Assembly (NCBI GenBank): GCA_964017185.1 | Contig: OZ024880.1 | Coordinates: forward strand, 41,878,329-41,942,328 | Source of the DNA: Rugalucina vietnamica | Taxonomy: Eukaryota; Mollusca; Bivalvia; Lucinida; Lucinidae | Reading direction: 5' to 3' | Length of the DNA: 64,000 nucleotides | Shown here: positions 58,401 to 64,000 of the stretch, in pieces | Layout of the letters: each line of letters begins with the position of its first letter | Numbering within the stretch: position 1 is the stretch's first letter | Translations under genes and position numbers: made by a program | The notes under the pieces: generated by a model | Database searches by the model: none | Seen by the model: only the letters and a program-made list of their open reading frames with translations | What the model was told of the DNA's origin: nothing

Positions 58401-61400
58401 CTATTAGAGCTTACAAGACTCGATGCATTTGCTTAGAATGTTTAAGCACTGATCAGAGCCTATTGTTAAGATAGAAGCATAGTATCCTTACAGGCAAATC
58501 TGTCGTAATTATTTTGTCTATCTTTATGATGATGTGGTTGCTATGCGCATAGTTAATCAATGTAAATATCATGCAACATATGTTACATATGTACGTATGT
58601 TACATACGTAACATATATAACGTAACATATGTAACATATGCAACATTACAAAACATATATAACATAGCATGTAATAAAGTTTATCATATGTTACATATTT
58701 TAAAATATGTAACATAACGCAAAGTATGTAACATATTTGTGCGTGTAAGATATTTAGGAGTAAACATAATTTTGCAAAAATAAACATTAGATAGCCCTCC
58801 CCCAAATAAATTGACATAGCTAGTTATTTATGGCATAATTGTGTAAACAATTAATTCAATATTAAAACAATACATGTTTCACTTTTATATATGCACTCTC
58901 TCATGCTCTCATTCACATATGTGGTGTCGTTGCATCTTAAGAATTTTCATACATTCTGAAATAGCGTAGCTCATCAAAGATACACACAAAACAGACAGTA
59001 TTGTTATAGTCAAATCTATGATATCTTGATAAATCTCAGTATTGAATACATTATAAACGGAAGTAACGTATGTGACATAACGTGTGTGACATAAGTTATG
59101 TAATGTATGTAACATAATGTATCTACTATGTTTGTAGCAAAACACGTAACATAATGCATCTTATATGACGCATGTACCATAACGTTACAGATGTAACATA
59201 AAATTACATATGTAACATAATATATGCAACATAACATAACGCCACATATGTGAAATAACATGTCAGTGCATGTAACTGAACATAACATAGCATTTAATAT
59301 GATACATACATAATGTATTTCTTATACCAACGTACAACAATACAGACACGACTACCTGGAAGAGTCACACTCAACAGTACCACCAAGCAGTCACAATCAA
59401 ACGGACTACCAGACAAAGTCACAATCAAAATGACTACAAGGGAGAGCGTAAACGTTGTCAGCAGTTTAAGTGTGTGTTTTATACATTGTATTTTTTTCTG
59501 TGACGGTGTGTTTATCCTTCATTTTCAATAAGTTTATGTTGAATAGACACAGAATGGTTCAATAGTAGCATGTATTGACTCTTTGTACGTATAACTGTTG
59601 GTTAATAATTCAAAAAAAAAAAATGATAATTGATCTGTCGTAAATGCTCATCACAGAAATAAGGCTAAACTGTACTATATGAATTATAAGTTTACGAGTT
59701 GGTTATGTGAATATCTAAATGCCCAGTCTGCACATCGAAAATGAAGTTTCTGAATTTACAGTGCCAATTCCACATTAATGTCAGGTTGAGCGCAATAAAT
59801 ATTAGTGGGCAAGTTAATCGTCAGGACGACAGAAACGCATGCAACACGGACTGTAGAGTTGTTTCATTGTTGTCATAAAAATAACCATAAACTCTTGGGT
59901 ACAAAAAAAAAGCGGAGACATCGTCGACGCATTCAAATTAAAGTGACATAAGCTACAGCGCCGAGATATAACTCTATTAGTACCATGACGCATGTAGGTC
60001 AGCGGTTAATAGCGGTCAACTTTAATTTTCATGCGTTCTAACATTTTCAACAATCAATGACTTTAGAGACATCATTCGAAACTGGACGTGATTTGTTATT
60101 TTGGATTTGGCCTCTATCAACCGTCACACCATTTCTCAAACACGGAGTAAGGCAACCGTTAAAAAGTGTTAAGAGCTTTTTGTTTGTTCAGTGCATGTCT
60201 GTTTATTTAGTCACTCACATGTAACTGTATGAACGTAGCTATATGGAGTACAATAATACACACTTGTGCATTTATTTGATTTGATACCAAACGCAACAGC
60301 TATGGTTATGTCGGGACTGGGTCACCATTTCTGAATTACAACAACAAAATGCCTGCAATATACGTGTTTAGGCGTCAAGAAGCTCGTCTTTTTCTTACGA
60401 CCTTACGGTCAATGAAGATGTAATATTTATTTAATTATAGCTAAAAAGACCCCATTTGCGGATCCATGGGCGATGCCGCATATTTCGGTCAACGTTTGGC
60501 GATTCATGATTTATTCATTATTATTTATTTAATTCAACTTTTTTTATTCAGAAATCTTAACCTTAGGACGAAGTGACTCATACTAATTGATGTATTTTAC
60601 CCTATTTAAGACGACGCACTCAAAATCTTAGTTATGGTGTTCTGGAAGCGTCAAAATGGCATAACGTACAGATGTAACATAATATTACATATATGTAACC
60701 TAACATTATATATGCAACATAACATAACGCCACATATGTGAAATAACATGTCACATACACAGTGCATGTAACTGAACATAACATAGTATTTTATATGATA
60801 CATACATAATATATTTATTATACCAACGTACAACAATACAGACACGACTACCTGGAAGAGTCACACTCAACAGTGCCACCAAGCAGTCACAATCAAACGG
60901 ACTACCAGACAAAATCACAATCTATGACGGTGTACCGGCATTCTAGGGGTTAACCTCTATCTTAAAATAGGGGTGAACCTCTAAATATGTGGGTGCACCC
61001 CTATATTTGCGGGTGCATGTCTATTTCGAAATAGGCATGGACAGTTCGGTTTACCACTTCGGTCATTTTGACCCTTCCAGTACACCATACTTGGTGATGT
61101 ATTTTACCCAAATTGCTAGACAATCTATTTTTGGAATATTGGATTTGCCCATTCTATTGACTTACAGGTATAATAAGAAAACAAACTAAATTACATATAG
61201 TTCTACATGCTAAATGCTAGATTTTTGTCACAAGTTGTCTTTGAAAAGACATTTTCTCGTGATTAAAGATTAATGAACATGAGTTATAAAATAGAAAGCA
61301 ACGGAAGCATGCGGAAGCATTTGTTTACACCCCTGAGCAGCAAATGGAACAACCCTTCATTGATAATTGGTAGTAAGTGTGCTGGAAGTTTGGATTAGTC

Positions 61401-62945
61401 TATTATAGTGAATAACACGTTTTACAGGTATGTCAAGTGAATAAAACAATTAATCATTCAATCTCTACATTCTAAGTACTAGATTGTGTTCATTATAATT
61501 TCAAAATGACCAATTTGGACCTTCCTTGTAAAATTTATTATACACAGTTATGAAACAGAAAGCAGTGAATCATGCTTATTCTTTTCTTTACACCCCGTTT
61601 CGATTGAAGGCAATGTTGTAACGGTCTCACATGGACCAGCCCATATTGATTTAATGTCAACCAAAATAATAAAACTAGTTGCTTTGACACTATATTCTAT
61701 GTAGCAATGCTTTGATAATAGAATACGTTTCATCCTAATACAATGATTATTAGGATACAGCATGAATAACTCCTGAAATATGATCACTAAATATAAATCT
61801 ATGAATGAAACTGCTTCATGAAAGGACGCCATTATTAAATTAATGGAACTGCTTCCTGACTTATGACGTATTTCGAAGTTGGTAGTCCAAGGGTGATTCA
61901 GGTACTTCTTAACCAAATTTCGAAAAGCAAAAACTCACTGTATAGACAAATGAGTACCTTTTAATTTTTACAGAGACCACATAATATCAAAACATCAGCT
62001 TTTGAAACTCGTCAAAATTCAATAAATACACTTTTTTGCAATAATTCAGAAGTGAGCACACCCACTTCGGAATAGTCCATTTCAAAACTGGTTTTAAGTA
62101 TAGGCCTATAAAGGTATTAACTCAAGAATAACTAGAAAGAGATTCTAGTTTCAATAATACGCTAAGGCCGTAGAAAACACGTGTATTATCAGTCTAAGTT
62201 GACACATACTTATATTACGATAGGTCTATGCAAAAAAAGTCATCAAGAAGAAAGCATTAATTTGTCAGTTTCTGGCCATTCTGAACATATGTCTGCTTGT
62301 CATCATGTAATCAAATCGTTGTGTATGCAAGCACCGGCGCATTAAATGCCGGTTAAACATAAATTAATGCACTGGGTGCATTGATACAGCCCAACTTTGG
62401 TAAACCATTGATACATATACGCTTTAATTATTTATTTGGGTGGTTATTATTCGAAGCGCATTTTGGATGTCATGACATCCTATTGTTGGGTAGAAGTCTT
62501 ATAAAATAGAAACAGTGTACCGACATGACTATAGCTGTTGAAGGGGACGTAAAGCATCAAATCAAACATACAAGCGAATTTTTAAATAGAAATATGACTG
62601 GTAACATGACGTTGTCTGTGCTAGTAATTTTTATTTGCAGACAACACAAACCTTACACCACACACTCCTAGGGAGGCACCAGACAGACCAATTGCGACTG
62701 AGATTTCGATTCCGGGTTCATCGCAAAATAGCCAGGTTACTAACCCCTATGATGAGCTCTCCTGTCCCACAATGCAACAACAACAAAGCGACAACATTGA
62801 GCCGGAACATGCGGAAAATGAAAATGACATTATCTCATTACGACCACTTGGGGCGTGTGGTTTAACAGAGGAAGTGTGTAGGGAATTTCCCTGCACTGGT
62901 GAGCTAACTACCTGCGACTCACAGAGACTTTGGGAATCTATATAA
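37799..62945 (+). CDS. Single Venus-flytrap single-pass receptor-like gene (7 exons)
   Basis: Predicted type I membrane protein of about 660 aa. Exons: 37799-38045, 38580-38663, 39297-39463, 45365-46324, 49828-49937, 57801-57910, 62641-62945. All have AG/GT borders with phases 1,1,0,0,2,1 and sum to 1,983 nt. Order: signal peptide, one flytrap domain (to about residue 500), short stalk without a Cys-rich region, one membrane span (about 531-553), tail of about 108 aa with a QQQQ run and NPYDEL. Exons 1-4 match exons 1-4 of the minus-strand gene in sequence and splice phase. The amino-acid-binding residues are not conserved (ISIGAMATELGN, LPDETK). Topology resembles the natriuretic-peptide clearance receptor, but the sequence does not mark it as one. 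Ligand unknown; it could be a partner subunit of the divergent paralogue (inference). Most exons are phase-linked rather than transcript-proven. Confidence 0.78.
38296..38578 (-). mobile_element. Foldback MITE family 3, copy 2
   Basis: Inverted relative of the 18,271 copy. Its end (TTGCATGGGCACGTTTTCGT then AATATTAG) supplies the acceptor of single-flytrap exon 2. Confidence 0.7.
38580..38663 (+). CDS. Single-flytrap gene exon 2
   Basis: Encodes GFKGYMTCGMPTRAVHYAEL then EMSRENLIG, aligned with LKGYDTCGPSGTVVSTALDV in the paralogue. Phase 1 at both ends; donor GTAAGA. The acceptor AG (38,578-38,579) falls at the terminus of a foldback MITE. Confidence 0.8.
38690..38923 (-). mobile_element. 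Foldback MITE family 1, single-flytrap intron 2
   Basis: Full-length copy beginning 26 bp past the exon 2 donor. Confidence 0.85.
39297..39463 (+). CDS. Single-flytrap gene exon 3
   Basis: Encodes GFIGASSNEQATAIADLL, then IPLISIGAMATELGN and NFYRILPDETKQIM. This is the flytrap lobe-1 loop-helix-strand unit. The ligand Thr and Asp positions read M and E, so amino-acid binding looks lost. Phase 1 in, phase 0 out. Confidence 0.85.
39693..40035 (+). mobile_element. PLE tail fragment in single-flytrap intron 3
   Basis: Starts GTGAACCACTGCAGAAGCTG and ends GTTGCCTACTAGTACC. Sense to the gene, 230 bp past the exon 3 donor. Confidence 0.7.
40045..40290 (-). pseudogene. Gypsy-type LTR retrotransposon RT fragment
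   Basis: The minus strand encodes CHFTKLDLRSGYWQGVVEEH and, further on, CLVYKYDIIIFLSSFEDRL. This is the Gypsy RT pattern (TKLDLRSGYWQ ... VYLDDII) with the catalytic Asp pair damaged. No LTRs or other domains remain nearby. Confidence 0.6.
40905..45260. mobile_element. Probable non-autonomous DNA transposon with TIRs and subterminal repeats
   Basis: CGCACAACACCCTCCACATA at 40,941-40,960 is repeated exactly in inverse at 45,207-45,226, within longer diverged inverted ends. Inside are a tandem duplication (40,975-41,300 and 41,327-41,640) and at least eight copies of a GGTAACGTATGTAACAC-like motif in both orientations. No transposase ORF was seen. Occupies most of intron 3 of the single-flytrap gene. 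Confidence 0.6.
44307..44501. mobile_element. Foldback MITE family 1, diverged
   Basis: Shorter diverged copy (GAGCCGCAGCGCGCG ... GCATGAAGCGGCTC) inside the TIR-bounded block of intron 3. Confidence 0.65.
45365..46324 (+). CDS. Single-flytrap gene exon 4: main flytrap body
   Basis: 320 codons from IITRLCELLNWKRTAIVYEN to VYEVYTFGEASSQDLEKSYITK. The LNWKR-AIVYE start and the VKYGIIAVHTMVKAL helix match SLEWNRIGLIYED and VNYGILAAHAIAKAA in the paralogue. Phase 0 at both ends; acceptor TTTTTCAG, donor GTATTT. It sits just beyond a 4.3-kb TIR-bounded block in intron 3. Confidence 0.88.
46385..48700 (+). mobile_element. Cluster of PLE tail copies
   Basis: At least four partial tails in the same orientation (starting near 46,385, 47,150, 47,720 and 47,970), including the short coding remnant NPIMVDNYAAFFNCTPVGRA. 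The cluster begins about 60 bp past the exon 4 donor of the single-flytrap gene, in sense. Confidence 0.72.
48949..49155 (+). mobile_element. tRNA-derived SINE, copy 1
   Basis: tRNA-like head GGGAGCGCGGTGGCGTAGTG with box A (TGGCGTAGTGGTAGAGC) and box B-like GGATTCGATCC. Body with TGGCTCCGTCCCGACATG and a CAAA-repeat tail. In single-flytrap intron 4. Confidence 0.8.
49828..49937 (+). CDS. Single-flytrap gene exon 5: last strand of the flytrap and stalk
   Basis: Acceptor CCTTTTGCAG, then VGSLNYNDTLNLNVSAV and HVEPISQKGGK. It resembles both VGSLSGKSEFNLNL (paralogue exon 5) and IGKYEHGELELDV (paralogue exon 11). The phase-2 exit matches paralogue exon 11, so the protein goes straight to the membrane without a second flytrap. 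Confidence 0.72.
50010..50224 (+). mobile_element. PLE tail fragment joined to a LINE fragment
   Basis: Begins about 70 bp past the exon 5 donor and stops abruptly at GACAGCTTACA, where LINE coding sequence starts at 50,225. Confidence 0.7.
50225..51114 (+). pseudogene. LINE 3' coding fragment, frameshifted
   Basis: Encodes the region after the RT of a LINE (MLKYDLDQKSLHRFYISFIR, PTLEYGNILWDN, LDAARIITGLRKGTN), with a frame change near 50,690. It then continues to CIHCQTPETKLHFLLECPYY, a zinc-type tail. Starts abruptly at the end of a PLE tail. Confidence 0.75.
51871..55095 (-). mobile_element. 5'-truncated non-LTR retrotransposon with a long ORF
   Basis: A minus-strand ORF (55,089-51,913) is followed by a short 3' UTR and a poly-A tail (poly-T at 51,871-51,885 on the plus strand). 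The 5' end lies inside the endonuclease domain, a typical incomplete reverse transcription product. Antisense in intron 5 of the single-flytrap gene. Confidence 0.85.
51913..55089 (-). CDS. LINE endonuclease (partial) plus reverse transcriptase
   Basis: 1,058 codons with no internal stop. Residues 1-155 are the C-terminal two thirds of an APE-type endonuclease (INVYLPTNNN, LIIAGDFNGTLL, SSQIDYIMTP). RT motifs follow: ILTPVLKKSKDPTLLDNYRG, LVTLDSRKAFDVVHHTIL, NQGVRQGGILSPFLYKTYIN and CADDLAI, with the catalytic DD intact. The C-terminal zinc-type motif is CRICGLESEDITHMLLNC. The first endonuclease strand and catalytic Asn are missing, so autonomous mobility is unlikely. Clade not decided (Jockey, CR1 or I group). 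Confidence 0.85.
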   Translation of the reverse strand: MSKPKHWSCKVKRLTEGNERIIAVELLSSVKLCIINVYLPTNNNSADSHQEYSECLDILHDMIARYRPTHKLIIAGDFNGTLLQPRANNKHDRLLRKFIDEHGLLFNQSDKHTFFHHVGTSSSQIDYIMTPENELLKKCSVAEKDSINSSSHVHVYGYISASVMTGKPPSQGSVKKTMKRLMWNKDNTPHYQAVLHRELMSTCIGEQSIEERLENVSNVLHIAAEKAMQTKTIRLKGPSWKASPEVKILLTNCKQTYKQWIDSGKLNDSHKKANVVAKRTLRKQIRKEKFLDRKTFYEDLMKNPSSEKFYQLIRRNRGGCANLTGSILHDGEEVREPDKQRTVFAQYYEDLACPKDDSYDSSYLELCTVRHDLIKQICEASNNQLEPITPDEVYKAMSQLNSKKAADEQGLTAEHLKYSGKVLVEEITDIFNSIIAEGKVPQMFKSGILTPVLKKSKDPTLLDNYRGITVTPVLGKLFEITILPRIAENFDQSTLQFGFTKGLSPVMAALIVSEARAEVKMNSSAPLFLVTLDSRKAFDVVHHTILMDKLYESNIHPSLWTIVNDLYTGMTTKVKWLGELSQSFPINQGVRQGGILSPFLYKTYINPCLIELKQHKIGLSIGNIYCGCPTCADDLAILSECENELQLMGNVIGRHSRQDRVTIHPNKSNAVLLHSHKSVNKKEFSLELNDKNIPLTSSTTHLGILRSETCENSINIDDRLSLARRTLYTLINTGVHGANGLNPEISFKIYQCYVVPRLLFGLEVLPITATQMSILSRFHISNLRRFQSLPERTATSAVYLLLGALPIEAELHKRQLSLLYNLITSENETIQELTERQIVVNLDNKYSYYCRVQEILIQYNLPRLQDLHLKLETKEKWKLQVKKAVSEFWSEKLKIEAREKSTLKYLNIDSLSIGNTHFVWRTLESTVTDIRKGITKCRMLTGTYMLQSNRHKFSRTIVSPTCRICGLESEDITHMLLNCSSLIDTRKQYYSNVKLKVIEHIGLKQWKAVFNTPEKIVQLILDSSKFKDLFSDIAIRDITKVSTELCHRLHIERRNKSE
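55331..55485. repeat. (CT)n microsatellite block
   Basis: Three CT-rich runs separated by short unique sequence, in single-flytrap intron 5. Confidence 0.95.
55740..56700 (+). mobile_element. Two or three nested PLE tail copies
   Basis: Repeats of CACGAGGACCGAAGAACTAA, GATCGTTCCAAGTCGATACT and the CCACCTCGG...TTTTGGAGTGGG end. Sense in single-flytrap intron 5. Confidence 0.7.
57010..57510 (+). mobile_element. PLE tail split by a SINE
   Basis: The tail runs from GATCGCTACAAGGCGATACT to CGGTTTGTAAAGTGGG and is interrupted by a SINE between copies of ACTGAGTGGCC (57,139 and 57,363). Confidence 0.72.
57150..57362 (+). mobile_element. tRNA-derived SINE, copy 2, with target-site duplication
   Basis: Same head, body and CAAACA tail as the 48,949 copy. 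Flanked by the 11-bp duplication ACTGAGTGGCC (57,139-57,149 and 57,363-57,373), inside a PLE tail. Confidence 0.88.
57801..57910 (+). CDS. Single-flytrap gene exon 6: transmembrane segment
   Basis: Acceptor CTCTTTTTAG. Encodes DAVSTQTLVFGSVIGSLVVL then IVVLLMMLYKKTVQLK: one hydrophobic span followed by basic residues. Phase 2 in, phase 1 out, as in the membrane exon of the minus-strand gene. Confidence 0.75.
58140..59290. repeat. ATGTAACAT-rich degenerate satellite
   Basis: Long stretches of variants of ATGTAACATA in single-flytrap intron 6; resumes at 60,660-60,800. The small minus-strand ORFs here (CYICYVTYV-type) are by-products of the repeat. Confidence 0.75.
59180..60922 (+). repeat. 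Direct duplication (59,180-59,428 and 60,662-60,922)
   Basis: About 250 bp shared with minor changes, from ATGTAACAT sequence through ACACGACTACCTGGAAGAGT to CAGACAAAGTCACAATC. The possible cassette exon lies at its 3' end. Confidence 0.75.
59346..59447 (+). CDS. Possible cassette exon of the single-flytrap tail
   Basis: A 102-nt stretch between exons 6 and 7 has an acceptor (CAATACAG), a donor (GAGAGC|GTAAAC) and phase 1 at both ends, so it could be included without a frameshift. It would encode a polar peptide including SHTQQYHQAVTIKRTTRQ. Its 5' part is duplicated near 60,840-60,922, where the donor is missing. The duplicated block also carries ATGTAACAT repeats, so it may simply be part of a repeat. 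Confidence 0.25.
60923..62640. other. Intron 6 remainder, nothing recognised
   Basis: AT-rich single-flytrap intron sequence. A 122-codon minus-strand ORF at 61,548-61,916 has no domain features or splice context and is probably chance. Confidence 0.4.
62641..62945 (+). CDS. Single-flytrap gene exon 7: cytoplasmic tail and stop
   Basis: Acceptor TTATTTGCAG, phase 1. Encodes NTNLTPHTPREAPDRPIATE, then VTNPYDELSCPTMQQQQSDN and ends in LWESI-TAA. Hydrophilic and low in complexity, with an NPYDEL Tyr motif, as expected for a cytoplasmic tail. No kinase, cyclase or 7TM region follows before the window turns to repeats. Confidence 0.7.
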
Positions 62946-63037
62946 AGTGTGAATGCTTGATAAAACTAGACGAGAAGGATGACCTCGTAGTACATTTAAC
63001 CCATATTTGACAAATGGATGACCTTGTAGTACATTTA

Positions 63038-63262
63038 ACCCATATTTGACAAATGGATTTTCCCATCATTATCAATTGGGTGAGTCCACTTTCATTTTTA
63101 GGGGTGTTAGGAGTGATATTTAGTTTTTATCTCATTTTTCGATGAAGCTTGTCTGTGCAAACAGAATAGCCCCAGATGGGACGCCGCGTTCTGCGGCGTC
63201 ACATCTGGGGCTATTCTGTTTGCCTATGTTCCATAAAAGGGACACCAGGCTTAAATGAGTTA
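63038..63262 (-). mobile_element. Foldback MITE family 2, downstream of the single-flytrap gene
   Basis: Inverted full copy with an intact hairpin, starting about 90 bp after the stop codon. Next to it is a 39-bp tandem duplication (62,979-63,056), so both probably lie in the 3' UTR. Confidence 0.75.
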
Positions 63263-63547
63263 AGCGCGTCGGGGACGATGAAAGGTGTGCTTATTTCGAG
63301 GCGTAAATCAAAATTAGATCTTGTCAAAAATGTGGAGAAAATGAACAAAATATTGGGTGGTCGGTTAGGCGGGTTACTTGTACGTTTAATTTGATATCAT
63401 GTACAAGTCGAGATTTAGATTGTGGTCAATGCGAATTTTACTTAAGATGAAAAACGCACGATGCGTATCTATTAACATATTATCCTTATTGCATAAGATA
63501 TTTGACCTGATCGGATCGGATAATTTGGTGCACTTGAGAGTCTGACT

Positions 63548-63930
63548 ACAAAAAGATAAAAGTAGGCAATGATCAGGAAATGGGGCACTCTCGAAGAAAA
63601 TTCCATTCCAAAAATCGAGGTGTAATATTAGAGTCATTTTGAAACATGTTTTATATAACAATTAAAATAGAAACGTACTGACACCCACAAAAAATGGTGC
63701 ATTGGCTTTTGACAATTATTTAATAGCAGTTTGATGTGTGAGCTAAAGGTAAAAAAGGGCAATGGTCAGGAAATGACGCACTCACAAAGCAAATCCCATT
63801 CCCAAAATCGAGGTGTCATATTAGTGTCATTTGAAACATGTTTTACACAACAATTATAATACAAACGTAAAAAATACAGTGGTGCTTTGGCTTTTGACAA
63901 TTGTTTAATTGCAATTTGATGTGTGATGGA
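63548..63930 (-). repeat. Two tandem units ending in PLE tail sequence
   Basis: Two diverged copies of about 190 bp (from 63,548 and 63,748). Each has a CCTGA-TGCC PLE end on the minus strand, then GAAACATGTTTTA and TTTGACAATT. Confidence 0.55.
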
Positions 63931-64000
63931 TAAGTGTGTCAAATGCTGTTACCCATAACAAACTAACAAATCGAATGTTCAAATACATGTAATTGTTTAA

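Overview
The window looks like an animal nuclear genome, most likely a mollusc and probably a bivalve. It is AT-rich, has spliced genes with long introns, and is crowded with Penelope-like retroelement (PLE) fragments, CR1/Jockey-type LINEs, tRNA-derived SINEs and foldback MITEs. The species is an inference from repeat style only. No bacterial-type operons, rRNA genes, CRISPR arrays or convincing functional tRNA genes were seen.

Two multi-exon genes dominate, and both were assembled here from phase-consistent exons. They are paralogues arranged head to head, with start codons at 36,275 (minus) and 37,799 (plus). The minus-strand gene (36,275 down to 5,659, 13 exons, about 1,082 aa) encodes a signal peptide, two tandem Venus-flytrap (periplasmic-binding type 1, metabotropic-glutamate-receptor-like) domains, a short Cys-rich linker, one membrane span and a short tail. 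The second flytrap keeps residues matching the alpha-amino-acid-binding signature of class C receptors; the first does not. The plus-strand gene (37,799 to 62,945, 7 exons, about 660 aa) has one degenerate flytrap, one membrane span and a tail of about 108 aa. Neither has a kinase, cyclase or 7TM domain. The pair may form a single-pass amino-acid sensor or receptor system, perhaps with the single-flytrap protein as a partner; that is inference.

Layout: 1-5,600 repeats and gene-free DNA; 5,659-36,275 the double-flytrap gene, with a decayed LINE (8.4-11.9 kb) and a large PLE (23.9-33.0 kb) in its introns; 36,276-37,798 the divergent intergenic region; 37,799-62,945 the single-flytrap gene, with a TIR-bounded DNA-transposon-like block (40.9-45.2 kb), PLE tails, a LINE with a 1,058-codon ORF (51.9-55.1 kb), SINEs and ATGTAACAT-rich sequence in its introns; 62,946-64,000 3' flank with a foldback MITE and PLE-tail units.

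The PLE in intron 2 of the minus gene is the second system of note. It has 1,768-bp direct terminal repeats that look identical, each with a hammerhead-ribozyme-like fold. ORF1 and the reverse-transcriptase ORF lie in the same frame, separated by one UGA. That UGA is followed by CAA UUA, a readthrough-type context, and sits in the loop of a perfect 10-bp stem. A third ORF encodes a small RG-rich basic protein.
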